Below are positions 47,449-56,904 of a DNA stretch of 64,000 bases, piece after piece (positions within the stretch are counted from its first letter, which is position 1; the number at the start of each line of letters is the position of its first letter). The position numbers were made by a program, and so were the translations under genes. Origin of the DNA: Pseudidiomarina homiensis (GTDB lineage Bacteria; Pseudomonadota; Gammaproteobacteria; Enterobacterales; Alteromonadaceae); NCBI RefSeq assembly GCF_003987225.1, contig NZ_PIPX01000002.1, forward strand, positions 186,001-250,000, given 5' to 3'. The notes beneath the pieces were generated by a model. It ran no database searches. It had not been told where the DNA came from and worked only from the letters and a program-made list of their open reading frames with translations.

Positions 47449-50400
47449 ATGCCTAAATCGAATGGCTCTGCGCTCAATGTGATTGGAATAGGTGCTTCGG
47501 CTGGGGGCTTGGAAGCCGTCTCTCAGCTATTACAACACCTGCCCGACAAGCTACCTGCAGCACTTGTGATACTGCAACACCTATCCCCTCATCATAAAAG
47601 TATGATGGCTGAGATTTTGTCTCGTGAGGCAAAGCGGGATGTTAAAGAGTTGTCAAAGACCACGCAGCTTAAAGCTGGTGGCATTTATATTGTACCGCCT
47701 AATTTCAACGCGGTTTATGAAAACGGTAAAGTCGTTCTTACCACCGCACGCCCTGAAATTTCTCCTAAACCTTCGGTAAACCAATTTTTTTCCTCTATCG
47801 CCGATGCCTTTAAAGAAAATGCTGTTGGCGTGGTTTTGTCGGGTACAGGCTCTGACGGCACCAGTGGTTTACGGGCGATTCAAGCCAGCGGTGGCTTAAC
47901 GTTGGTGCAAGAGCCAGCGACGGCAAAGTATGATGGTATGCCACGTTCGGCAATCCTCGCAGACGCTGCTGATTTTGTCCTGCCGGCAACGGAAATTGGT
48001 CAGCGGTTAGTTGAGTTTACGGAATTGTCTCGAACCACCGATGCAGCCGAAAGTGATCGCTTACATACGTTAATGCGCTTGGTCAAAGAGAGCTATGGCC
48101 ATGACTTTGAAGGCTATAAGCAAGGTACGTTGTTGCGTCGGGTGAAGCGCCGGATGGTCGCCACCGATTGTGATTCGATAATGGCGTATGTCGACTACTT
48201 GGGGTCACATCAAGAAGAAATTTCGATGTTGGCGCGTGATTTATTGATCTCGGTGACAGCGTTTTTCCGCGATTTAAATGCGTTCAAAAAATTCGCTGCA
48301 GCGCTTAAGTCTTATTATGAAAGCCATGAAGATCTGCGCGAATGGCGTATTTGGGTGGCGGGTTGTGCCACCGGCGAAGAAGCCTACTCAGTGGCGATTT
48401 TGGTTGCGGAATTGCAAGAAGAATTAGAGCGCGATACCCGCATTCAGATTTTTGCTACTGACTTGGATGAGCAAGCTTTGCAAGTAGCTCGCCGTGGCCG
48501 CTATAGCGAAGGCGCTTTAGCTGAGGTTCAGCAGCACCTGCGTGAGAAATACTTCGATTACGATGGCGAAGATTATGAGGTCAACAAGCAGTTACGCGAC
48601 ATGGTGGTGTTTGCGAAGCATAATTTAGTATCTGATCCGCCGTTCATGCGCGTCGATTTTATTACCTGCCGTAACGTTCTCATTTACTTTGATACCGAAC
48701 TGCAAAAGCGCGTACTTAAGCGTTTTCACTTTGCGCTTAACCCTTCTGGTTATTTATTTTTAGGACGGTCAGAAAGTATTAGTGCTGCTGAGGATTTATT
48801 TCAATCCGTCGAGCGCACCGAACGTTTATTTATGAAGGCGAGTGCGAATGTCGACCGCTCGTTTAATTCGGTCGAATCGGCGCTGACGCGCAAGCAAAAA
48901 GCGAAAGAAAACCCCGCCCGTGATGTTTTGCAAAGCCTCACCGAAGGGCTTGATTGGGTTATCGTCGAACTAACAAGTAAACATCGTATTCGCCGCAGTT
49001 GGGGGCAGGTCAGCCAGTTCTTTAATGTGGTTGCCGGCGATAACAACGCACTCGCAACGGATATGGTCGCCCAGCAATTCCGCTCGGAGCTCATTTCGCT
49101 TTTGCATCGCTTTCAGCGTCAGCCGCAATTGTTAGAGGGACGGCCGCATAGCGTCGACGACGAACATTGGCAAGTCATAGTACTGCCTATGAACAGTGCT
49201 GGGCAAACTGTCCCAGCGGTCGTCTTCCGACCGCTTCATATGGCGGTTCGTACCAAGCCGACAAGTGATTCGGCCGAAGACGATAATGTTTGGTTGCAAG
49301 AAGAATTAGTAGCGACCAAGGAGCATCTGCAGGCGATGTTAGAAGAGTTATCTGCCTCAAACGAAGAAATGCAGTCGCTCAATGAAGAAACCCAAGCTTC
49401 AAATGAAGAGTTGCAGGCGACCAATGAAGAACTTGAGGCTGCCAACGAAGAGCTGCAAGCCAGTAACGAAGAACTGATTAGCCTGAATCAAGAGCTTAAT
49501 ACCCGCACGCATGAATTGGCGCGTTTGAACGAAGAGTACACGCATGTCTACGACGCCTTGGAATTCCCTATTCTGGTGTTTAGCAACGATGCGCGGTTGC
49601 AGCGTTTTAATGCTGCTGCGCAACGGCAGTTTGCTTTGCGCCAAAATATGTCGCAGCGAGAGTTGGCGCAACTGAAGTTTCCAGCCACTGTTCGCGATGT
49701 GGTGTTACAGCTGTTTAGTGAAGCGCAAGAATCAGGTGATGTGCAACAACAATGGTGTCGCCATCGTGATGAGGTCATGCAGGTGACGGTGGCACCAGGC
49801 TTAAACCAAGCCCATGAGGTCGAAACGCTGTTGTTGACGTTTATCGATGTTAGCGACATCGCTGCGGCGCACGAGCAACTCAGAGCATCGCAACAGCAAT
49901 TGGATCAAATCATTAGTCACACCACCTTGAGTCTGGCGATGAAAGATTTGACTGGCCATTATTCACTGGTGAATCCACAGTTTTCAGAGGTGTTTGCGGT
50001 AACGAACGAAGCAGCGCAAGAGAAGACCGACTTTGAGCTATTCCCAGAAGAGTTTGCCAGTAGCATTTGGGAGCATGATTTACGTGCGCTGCGCGATAAA
50101 CAGGCCGTTACTGCGGAGCATACGTTAGTGCAGGATAATGGCGGTCGGCGTATTTTTCGGATGGTCCATCAGGCGCTCGTTGACCCTAAAGGGAAACCTT
50201 ATGCGTTGTTGACCGAAGCAGAAGACATCACCTTGCGCAAAAATGCTGAGCAGCAACTGCAGATCGCGGCTAGGGTTTATGAGCAGGCTGGTGAAGCTAT
50301 CGTTGTCTTGAATGGGCAAGGTGTCATTCAAACAGTCAATTCGGCCTTTTTGCGGCTTACCGAATTGACTGAAGAACAAGCGCTCAATTTTCCATTTTGG

Positions 50401-51948
50401 AACTTCCTTACAACCGATCAAGAACGCGGGCGTGACCCGAAAACGATTCAACAAACCTTGCAAAAAGACGGTTTATGGCAGGGCGAAACCTTGTTGAGTT
50501 CGAAAAAAGTTGAGCAGTTATCGATTTGGTTAACGATCAATCAAATCAAGTCACACGACGCCAACGATGCGGCCTACGTGGCGGTATTTGCCGATATCTC
50601 AAACCTGAAAGAATCACAGCGGAAGGTGGAATACCTTGCCACCCATGATAGTTTGACCGGCTTGCCCAACCGAACCTTGTTCCATGACCGTTTGGAACAT
50701 GCGCTCGAGGTTGCCCGGCGCCGCAGAACCGAAGTTGGCGTGCTGTTTATTGACTTAGATAACTTTAAGCAGCTTAACGATACTTTAGGGCATGACGCCG
50801 GCGATGAACTGTTGATACAAGCTGCTGAGCGCTTGAAAAGCGTGGCGCGCGAGATGGACACTGTGGCGCGCCTTGGTGGTGATGAATTTACTATTATCAT
50901 TGTAGATTCGACCATGGCGGCACTGGAACGGGTTGCGCGGGAAGTGCTGGCAGTACTCGACAAACCGTTCATCATACAACGGCAACGCCATTATGTTGGC
51001 GGTAGTATCGGCATCGCCATCTACCCCGATGATGGCACTACTATTGCCGAGCTATTAAAAGCCGCCGACACTGCGATGTATCGAGCCAAAGAAAATGGCC
51101 GTGGTCGTTATGAACTGTTTAAAGAAGAACTGCAATCGCAAATGCTCAAGCAAACACGGCTTGAGAATGATTTGCGGCAAGCGTTGCAGAACAAAGAGCT
51201 GACGATTGCATTTCAACCGAAATACACATTGACGGACCCGCCTCGCGTTATCGGCGCTGAGGCATTAGTACGTTGGCACCATGAAGAACATGGTGACATC
51301 AGCCCCGCCGACTTTATTCCTGCCGCCGAGCTTACCAACTTAATTGTCGAGGTAGACAGTTATGTAGCTCGTGAACTAGTGCAGCAAATGGCCAAGTGGC
51401 GTGAACGTGGTCTCGGCTTTCCAATCATGGCGTTAAATGCTTCACCGAAGAGCTTTCAGCACGAGAGCTACGTTGACTTAATCTTGCATTTACTCGAGCA
51501 ATACAAGTTAGATTCGTTGATGCTGCAACTGGAACTCACCGAGCGAACGTTAGTGACGCAGCAAAACACTGAGCTTGGCAATATTGAGCGGCTTCGAAAT
51601 GCAGGTATTCAGCTGAGTATTGACGATTTCGGCACCGGCTACTCGTCATTAAGTTACTTAAAACGCTTGCCGTTGGCGGAACTTAAGATTGACAAAACCT
51701 TTGTCGATGGCGTTGTTACTGAAGTCAATGACGAAGCCATCTCGCGGGCCATTTTGGCGATGGCGAAAGCGCTTAAGATCAAAACGGTCGCCGAAGGTGT
51801 AGAAAGCGAAGCACAAGTGCGCTGGCTGACGCAAGAAGGCTGTGACTACGCGCAAGGTTACTATTTTTCGAAACCGCTGAGCCTGCCGGCGTTCGAAGAG
51901 CTACTGAAGGCAGAAAAGGAAGCCGACGATGGCAACAACAACCAGTGA
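47449..51948 (+). CDS. CheB-CheR-PAS-GGDEF-EAL hybrid signalling protein
   Basis: This is a 1499-residue multidomain protein. CheB methylesterase fills 5-190 (Ser in GIGASAGG, His in ILQHLSPHH, Asp in SGTGSDG). CheR methyltransferase fills 200-470 (SAM motif VAGCATGEEAYS, then ITCRNVLIYF). A long Glu/Asn heptad coiled coil fills about 615-690, two or three PAS domains 700-1050, GGDEF 1060-1225 and EAL 1235-1485. GGDEF is intact (G1143-G-D-E-F1147) with an RxxD I-site (REMD), and EAL is complete from E1271 (VIGAEALVRW, IDDFGTGYSSL, AEGVES). No receiver domain precedes CheB. It overlaps the phytochrome gene by 20 bp, which suggests that photoreceptor is its input partner. Confidence 0.9.
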   Translation: MPKSNGSALNVIGIGASAGGLEAVSQLLQHLPDKLPAALVILQHLSPHHKSMMAEILSREAKRDVKELSKTTQLKAGGIYIVPPNFNAVYENGKVVLTTARPEISPKPSVNQFFSSIADAFKENAVGVVLSGTGSDGTSGLRAIQASGGLTLVQEPATAKYDGMPRSAILADAADFVLPATEIGQRLVEFTELSRTTDAAESDRLHTLMRLVKESYGHDFEGYKQGTLLRRVKRRMVATDCDSIMAYVDYLGSHQEEISMLARDLLISVTAFFRDLNAFKKFAAALKSYYESHEDLREWRIWVAGCATGEEAYSVAILVAELQEELERDTRIQIFATDLDEQALQVARRGRYSEGALAEVQQHLREKYFDYDGEDYEVNKQLRDMVVFAKHNLVSDPPFMRVDFITCRNVLIYFDTELQKRVLKRFHFALNPSGYLFLGRSESISAAEDLFQSVERTERLFMKASANVDRSFNSVESALTRKQKAKENPARDVLQSLTEGLDWVIVELTSKHRIRRSWGQVSQFFNVVAGDNNALATDMVAQQFRSELISLLHRFQRQPQLLEGRPHSVDDEHWQVIVLPMNSAGQTVPAVVFRPLHMAVRTKPTSDSAEDDNVWLQEELVATKEHLQAMLEELSASNEEMQSLNEETQASNEELQATNEELEAANEELQASNEELISLNQELNTRTHELARLNEEYTHVYDALEFPILVFSNDARLQRFNAAAQRQFALRQNMSQRELAQLKFPATVRDVVLQLFSEAQESGDVQQQWCRHRDEVMQVTVAPGLNQAHEVETLLLTFIDVSDIAAAHEQLRASQQQLDQIISHTTLSLAMKDLTGHYSLVNPQFSEVFAVTNEAAQEKTDFELFPEEFASSIWEHDLRALRDKQAVTAEHTLVQDNGGRRIFRMVHQALVDPKGKPYALLTEAEDITLRKNAEQQLQIAARVYEQAGEAIVVLNGQGVIQTVNSAFLRLTELTEEQALNFPFWNFLTTDQERGRDPKTIQQTLQKDGLWQGETLLSSKKVEQLSIWLTINQIKSHDANDAAYVAVFADISNLKESQRKVEYLATHDSLTGLPNRTLFHDRLEHALEVARRRRTEVGVLFIDLDNFKQLNDTLGHDAGDELLIQAAERLKSVAREMDTVARLGGDEFTIIIVDSTMAALERVAREVLAVLDKPFIIQRQRHYVGGSIGIAIYPDDGTTIAELLKAADTAMYRAKENGRGRYELFKEELQSQMLKQTRLENDLRQALQNKELTIAFQPKYTLTDPPRVIGAEALVRWHHEEHGDISPADFIPAAELTNLIVEVDSYVARELVQQMAKWRERGLGFPIMALNASPKSFQHESYVDLILHLLEQYKLDSLMLQLELTERTLVTQQNTELGNIERLRNAGIQLSIDDFGTGYSSLSYLKRLPLAELKIDKTFVDGVVTEVNDEAISRAILAMAKALKIKTVAEGVESEAQVRWLTQEGCDYAQGYYFSKPLSLPAFEELLKAEKEADDGNNNQ

Positions 51949-53380
51949 ATTTATTACCCAATGCGAAAATGAAAAGCTGCATTTAAGTGGTGCGATTCAG
52001 CCCTACGGTGCCTTAATAGTTGTTGATCATCAGCAGACAGTGACCCATGTATCACAAAATATTGGGGAGCTGTGGCGCGGCCAAGTCGGCGACTTTCTCG
52101 GCAAGTCGGCGCCCCCTGAGATGACTGGGCTATTAGCGCAGTTGAATCAAAAACGCCGTTATTTTCATGCTGAACTTGATGGACCTCAGGGCACACTGGA
52201 TGTGCTTTTAACCGAAGGTACAAATGGGCAGATGCTCATCGAGTTAATGCCGACTCGGCGCAACGAGCGTCTGCGCTCCGCTGTAGGCATGTTCCCGCAC
52301 AATATTGCTACGGAGGAGGCATTAGCCGATTACCAAAAACAACTGGTCGACTACATTCGCAAAGTTACCGAAGCCTCGCGAGTGATGTATTACGAGTTTC
52401 TGCCAACGGGTGACGGTGAGGTTCTGGCTGAAGCGAAGCGCGCTGATATTGACGGTTCGTACTTACAGCTGCGCTTTCCAGCAAGCGACATTCCCCAAAT
52501 CGCGCGGCGCTTGTATTTTACCTCGGAATGGCGGGCTATTTACGATGCCAATGTGGAGTCGGTCGCGGTCGTGGGTGTACAACAAGACGACGTTCCAGAT
52601 CTCTCGCAAGCAGAACTTCGCAGTGTCTCCCCGGTACACTTGCATTATTTACGCAACATGGGAGTGAGCGCCTCGGTGTCGTGGCCGATCAAAGGGTCTG
52701 ATGATTTACTGGCGCTGATTTCATTGCACCATGATGAGCCAAAAGCACTTGATTACGGTGTTTTGCGGCACGTTAGTGAGCTTGTCGAAAATTATAACTT
52801 CGCACTGCGCGAATACCGCACCGAACAACGCATTCGCCTACATGATCATCTGCAAGCGAAGTTTAATCACTTCCATAATCGCTTACTCAGCGGGGAGCAT
52901 GCAGAAAACTATTGGGACGATGTGTCCCAATGGTTGCTGGAAGAGTTTGACTGTGATGGCGTGGTACTCCGCACTGAGCATCAACAGCTTACCGCCGGAG
53001 TCACGTTAGAACCCGACACCATTCAGGCGCTGCTTGCCCATATGCGGCAACAAGGTGAACTGGCATTTATTTCTGATGACCTACAACACGACGTTGCGGC
53101 GATAGACTTAACTGCTGCGGCAGGTGTTGCGGTGCTGCTGAATGCACCAGCACCGAAGCACGAGGTGGCTTTTTTCGCGGTGCGTGAGGCGCACATGTAC
53201 GAAGTTGCTTGGGGCGGTCGTCCAGACAAGCCTATGGAATCCCGTGATCAATATGTGCCGGTCTCACCGCGCCGTTCGTTTGAAAAATGGGTAGAGAAGC
53301 GGATGGCGCATAGTAAGCCATGGGATGAGCACACGCGCATCAAGCTTATGAAGCTACGTTTATTGTTGAATGAATTTTAA
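51929..53380 (+). CDS. Bacteriophytochrome photosensory module without output domain
   Basis: This 483-residue protein consists only of PAS (20-110), GAF (130-300) and PHY (310-480). The biliverdin Cys is C12 in FITQCENEKLHLSGAIQPYG, the GAF motif is FPASDIPQIARRLY, the chromophore His is in SPVHLHYLRNMGV, and the PHY tongue is PRRSFEKW with WGGRPDK before it. These are the marks of a photochemically able bacteriophytochrome. It ends at LLLNEF, with no histidine kinase, GGDEF or other effector. Its ATG lies 20 bp inside the end of the GGDEF-EAL gene, with AGGAAG as ribosome site, so both are made together. Biliverdin would come from bphO at 37459. Confidence 0.9.
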   Translation: MATTTSEFITQCENEKLHLSGAIQPYGALIVVDHQQTVTHVSQNIGELWRGQVGDFLGKSAPPEMTGLLAQLNQKRRYFHAELDGPQGTLDVLLTEGTNGQMLIELMPTRRNERLRSAVGMFPHNIATEEALADYQKQLVDYIRKVTEASRVMYYEFLPTGDGEVLAEAKRADIDGSYLQLRFPASDIPQIARRLYFTSEWRAIYDANVESVAVVGVQQDDVPDLSQAELRSVSPVHLHYLRNMGVSASVSWPIKGSDDLLALISLHHDEPKALDYGVLRHVSELVENYNFALREYRTEQRIRLHDHLQAKFNHFHNRLLSGEHAENYWDDVSQWLLEEFDCDGVVLRTEHQQLTAGVTLEPDTIQALLAHMRQQGELAFISDDLQHDVAAIDLTAAAGVAVLLNAPAPKHEVAFFAVREAHMYEVAWGGRPDKPMESRDQYVPVSPRRSFEKWVEKRMAHSKPWDEHTRIKLMKLRLLLNEF

Positions 53381-53391
53381 TTTGGAAGTAT

Positions 53392-53399
53392 AGCCGTCT
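53392..53399. promoter_or_regulatory. Weak MetJ-like half-site before the metX-like gene
   Basis: AGCCGTCT matches the met box AGACGTCT at 7 of 8 bases, but the neighbouring octamers are poor. It may be part of a weak MetJ operator. Confidence 0.25.
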
Positions 53400-53469
53400 A
53401 TATTGACAAGTGCGGTTTGGCTCAGTACATTCGCTGTATTGCCATGTGAACTGAGCCAACCCCGTTATT

Positions 53470-54381
53470 ATGTCTTTTTCCTTTCAAGATCACTTCATTG
53501 ACTTACCGCAAGGTAAATTAGCACTGCGCAGTTTTGGCCGCGCCGACGCGCCTGTTGTACTGGTGCTGGGTGGTATTTCAGGTGGCCGAAAAATTTATCA
53601 GGCGGATGCGCTCCAGCATGACCGCGGCTGGTGGCAAGGCTTGGTCGAGCACGCAGGGCTACAGCGTTACCGGTTAGTTGCGGTGGATTACTGTGGCGGC
53701 ATGGGCGACAGCGAGTGCCAACAGGTCCCTGGTGAAGTAAGTGAGCACGCACAACTCATCACTCAAGCACTGTTACAGCTCGGCATCCGTCAATTGCATG
53801 CGGTGATTGGTGGTTCTTTCGGCGGCTGTGTGGCAATGGAACTGGCCCGAAGTTCTCAACTCGATTGCCAACGCTTAGTGGTGTTGGGTGCCGCGCATCG
53901 GCCAACGGCACAAGCGGTGATGATCCGCAGTTTGCAACGCGATTTTATTGCGCAAGCCATTGCCGCTGGCAATGAACTGCGTGGAGTACAGTTGGCACGC
54001 GCACTAGCAATGCTCAGTTACCGCGGTGCTCGAGGACTCGATGAGCGCTTTCCCGACCCTTCTCAGGCGGTTATTTATATGCATGAGCGAGCGGCTACCC
54101 TAGTGGCGTCTAACCCTATGCGAGCAGTGCAGTTATTCAAGACTTTTGGACCCGCACTCGATCAATTCAAGATCGCGCCGGAAAACTTGCAGATACCGAC
54201 CTTTGTGGTCAGCTTTGCGGATGATTATCTTGCTCCGGAACACGTGATGGATGAACTTGTTTCGCGGCTACCGAACTGTCACACGCACATGCGTGTAGCA
54301 ACGCTGCATGGCCATGATGGTTTCATCCTCGACACCGCCAGTTACGGACCACAACTAAAACAATTCTTGGAGGATGCATGA
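53470..54381 (+). CDS. metX: Homoserine O-acyltransferase-like alpha/beta hydrolase (MetX family)
   Basis: This is a 303-residue protein of the MetX alpha/beta fold: VLVLGGISGG near the start, nucleophile Ser in VIGGSFGGCVAMELA, and Asp and His in SFADDYL and LHGHDGF. MetX proteins acylate homoserine with acetyl-CoA or succinyl-CoA, and donor choice cannot be read here. It is shorter than classical MetX (about 370 residues). It is coupled to a homoserine dehydrogenase gene by a 4-bp overlap, and metY follows, so the three supply homocysteine for methionine. Confidence 0.82.
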   Translation: MSFSFQDHFIDLPQGKLALRSFGRADAPVVLVLGGISGGRKIYQADALQHDRGWWQGLVEHAGLQRYRLVAVDYCGGMGDSECQQVPGEVSEHAQLITQALLQLGIRQLHAVIGGSFGGCVAMELARSSQLDCQRLVVLGAAHRPTAQAVMIRSLQRDFIAQAIAAGNELRGVQLARALAMLSYRGARGLDERFPDPSQAVIYMHERAATLVASNPMRAVQLFKTFGPALDQFKIAPENLQIPTFVVSFADDYLAPEHVMDELVSRLPNCHTHMRVATLHGHDGFILDTASYGPQLKQFLEDA

Positions 54382-55460
54382 GTCAAGCGGAAATCGCATT
54401 AGGTGTTGTCGGCTGCGGCACTATCGGGGGTTATTGGCTCGATCACTTTGCCTCGCAACTGTCGCTTGCCTCACAAACGCGGGTGACAGCGCTATTTCGT
54501 AGCTCGCAAGCACTGGTGATGCCACGCGGAATAGATGTTTCGCGCTGGCGCCAGGTATTTGCTGAACAAGCGGAACAGAGTGACAAAAATAGGATCTTAA
54601 GTTGGATTCAGGCGAGTCAAAAGCGTGGCCAGCAGACAGTGCTCCTCGATTTAACCGCTGCAAAATCAATCAGTCGGGCTTACGTGGATTGGTTTAAGGC
54701 TGGTGCACACGTGATTTCAGCTAATAAATATGCTGGTTCGAGTGGCGTCGACAGCTATCAAGAATTACAACGCGTGCAGCAACAGTATCAACGAATGTGG
54801 CTCTACAACACCACAGTGGGGGCGGGCTTACCCATCTTAAGCGCAATAGCTGAGCGCTGTCGCTGCGGCGATGGGATCTTACGCGTGGAGGGCAATCTGT
54901 CTGGGTCGTTATCATGGATTTTCCAAAACTATCGAAGTGGTGATGCGCTCTCACAATGGTTGCTTAAGGCGCGTGATCTTGGGCTCACTGAGCCAGACCC
55001 GCGCACCGATTTGGGCGGTATGGATGTCGCACGTAAGCTTGTCATTCTTGCTCGAGAAGCCGGTTGGTCGCTGCAACTGTGTGATGTGGCGATTCACAAT
55101 TTAGTCCCCCAGTTGCTGCAAGAGTGCAGTACAGCTGAGTTTTTAGCTGATCTTACTGCGTTTGATAAGGCTTTTGACGACTGGCGCGCGACGCAAGACG
55201 CGAATGCTGAGCAGTGGGTCTATCTCGGCTACATTGAACGCACTGCTGACGGGGGGGTGCGTGCCGGTACCGAGCTGGTACCCATTGCGGCCGAGTCAAG
55301 CTACGCACGTTTACCGGCGGGAAACGCCAACTTCACCGTGCGAAGTCAGCAGTACGATGTGAACCCGCTGGTTATCCAAGGTCCTGGTGCGGGACCGGAA
55401 GTCACTGCGGCGGGCGTACACAGCGATGTTTTGCAGCTTATCGGCCAGTTAAGAAAGTAA
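54378..55460 (+). CDS. hom: Homoserine dehydrogenase (stand-alone)
   Basis: This 360-residue enzyme has the NAD(P) motif LGVVGCGTIGGYW at the N-terminus and the catalytic region VISANKYAGSS, NTTVGAGLPIL, GNLSGSLSWIF and EPDPRTDLGGMDVARKLVILAREAG. It reduces aspartate semialdehyde to homoserine. It has no aspartokinase or ACT domain, unlike ThrA/MetL, so feedback by threonine is unlikely. The ATG lies inside the metX-like gene end after GGAGG. Its pairing with metX and metY dedicates homoserine to methionine. Confidence 0.85.
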   Translation: MSQAEIALGVVGCGTIGGYWLDHFASQLSLASQTRVTALFRSSQALVMPRGIDVSRWRQVFAEQAEQSDKNRILSWIQASQKRGQQTVLLDLTAAKSISRAYVDWFKAGAHVISANKYAGSSGVDSYQELQRVQQQYQRMWLYNTTVGAGLPILSAIAERCRCGDGILRVEGNLSGSLSWIFQNYRSGDALSQWLLKARDLGLTEPDPRTDLGGMDVARKLVILAREAGWSLQLCDVAIHNLVPQLLQECSTAEFLADLTAFDKAFDDWRATQDANAEQWVYLGYIERTADGGVRAGTELVPIAAESSYARLPAGNANFTVRSQQYDVNPLVIQGPGAGPEVTAAGVHSDVLQLIGQLRK

Positions 55461-55499
55461 GTAAAAAAGGCTTGCACGATGAACTCACTTCTATAGTAT

Positions 55500-55523
55500 A
55501 GACGTCTAAACGTATAAACATCT
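55500..55523. promoter_or_regulatory. Tandem MetJ boxes upstream of metY
   Basis: Three adjacent octamers, AGACGTCT (55500-55507, perfect met box), AAACGTAT and AAACATCT, match the tandem arrangement bound by MetJ with S-adenosylmethionine. They lie 26 bp before the metY start. Confidence 0.75.
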
Positions 55524-55549
55524 ATTAAATCTTAGTAAGTGAGTGCCTT

Positions 55550-56839
55550 ATGTCTGAACATTACCGAGCCGCAACCCTAGCTATTCATCATGGTTATGAA
55601 ACCGATCCGACAACCAAGGCGGTAGCGACACCGATTTACCAAACCGCGGCATTTGCCTTTGACGATGCCCAGCACGGGGCTGATCTGTTTGATCTTACGG
55701 TGCCGGGTAATATTTACTCGCGCATCATGAACCCTACCAATGATGTTTTGGAGCAGCGTGTTGCTGCGTTAGAAGGCGGTGTGGCAGGGTTGGCCGTCGC
55801 TTCTGGCATGGCCGCAATCCAGTACACGCTGATCACGCTGGCGCGCCAAGGCGATAACATTGTCACCACACCGCAACTTTACGGCGGCACCTATACGCTA
55901 TTTGCGCACATGCTGCCTTCATTTGGCATCGAAGTGCGCTTTGCCAAATCGGATGCGACCGAAGACCTAGCCGCATGTATTGACGATAATACCAAGGCCA
56001 TCTACTGCGAAACCATTGGTAATCCAGCAGGCAACATTGCGGACTTGGAGGCCTATGGGGCGTTGGCGGACCAGAACGGCGTACCCTTGGTGGTCGATAA
56101 TACAGTGGCCTCACCGTCGCTGTGTAAACCTTTGGAATGGGGTGCCCATATTGTCGTGCATTCGTTGACCAAATACATTGGCGGACACGGCACCACAATT
56201 GGTGGCTTGATTGTGGACGGTGGACGTTTCGATTGGGTGAAGCACAAAGCCAAATTCCCGCAGTTTCATGAACCCGAACCCGCGTATCACGGCGTGGTGT
56301 ACAACGAAGCGTTTGAAGCGGCTGCTTTTATTGCTCGAGTGCGCACGGTGGCCTTGCGTAACACTGGTGCGGCGTTGTCGCCGTTTAATGCCTTCTTAAT
56401 TTTACAAGGGCTGGAAACCTTAGAGCTGCGCATTGAACGCCATTGTCAGAACACTGAACGGGTATTGCACTTCTTGCAGCATCATCCAGACGTGGCTTGG
56501 GTCAATTATGCGGGTCTGGAGGACCATCGTGATTATGCGTTGGCGCAAAAGTACATTCGTGGAGGGTTACCCGCTTCTTTACTAACTTTTGGTTTAAAAG
56601 GGGGGTACGACGCTGGCGTACAGTTCTACGACAAGCTTAAGTTGTTCAAACGCTTGGTAAATATTGGTGATGCTAAATCTTTGGCTTGTCATCCTGCCTC
56701 GACAACGCACCGTCAGTTAACTCCTGAAGAGCAATTGCAGGTGGGTGTGAAGCCAGAAGCAATTCGGTTGTGTGTGGGCATCGAGCATCCGGATGACATC
56801 ATTGCCGATCTTGAACAGGCTTTAGTAAAGACGGCTTAG
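55550..56839 (+). CDS. metY: O-acetylhomoserine sulfhydrylase (MetY)
   Basis: This is a 429-residue PLP enzyme of the Cys/Met metabolism family. PLP lysine is in HSLTKYIGGHGTTIGG, and the substrate-binding Arg and active-site residues are in PGNIYSRIMNPTNDVLEQR and ASGMAAIQY. Length (about 430) and the VHSLTKYIGGHGT signature fit O-acetylhomoserine sulfhydrylase rather than cystathionine gamma-synthase (about 385). It condenses sulfide with acyl-homoserine to homocysteine. It has its own MetJ boxes upstream, separate from the metX-hom transcript. Confidence 0.92.
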   Translation: MSEHYRAATLAIHHGYETDPTTKAVATPIYQTAAFAFDDAQHGADLFDLTVPGNIYSRIMNPTNDVLEQRVAALEGGVAGLAVASGMAAIQYTLITLARQGDNIVTTPQLYGGTYTLFAHMLPSFGIEVRFAKSDATEDLAACIDDNTKAIYCETIGNPAGNIADLEAYGALADQNGVPLVVDNTVASPSLCKPLEWGAHIVVHSLTKYIGGHGTTIGGLIVDGGRFDWVKHKAKFPQFHEPEPAYHGVVYNEAFEAAAFIARVRTVALRNTGAALSPFNAFLILQGLETLELRIERHCQNTERVLHFLQHHPDVAWVNYAGLEDHRDYALAQKYIRGGLPASLLTFGLKGGYDAGVQFYDKLKLFKRLVNIGDAKSLACHPASTTHRQLTPEEQLQVGVKPEAIRLCVGIEHPDDIIADLEQALVKTA

Positions 56840-56904
56840 AAAGTAGCTGCAAAAATTTAGATTAGGTATAGTGAGCCTCTTTGAAGTCGGCCTGAGATAG
56901 AAAT

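Noticed and set aside
49320-49530. Repetitive DNA resembling a tandem repeat array
   Set aside because: It encodes the Glu/Asn heptad coiled coil of the CheB-CheR protein, so the periodicity comes from protein structure.
53381-53469. Possible SAM riboswitch before the metX-like gene
   Set aside because: Only 89 bp with no convincing conserved stems; a weak MetJ half-site explains control better.
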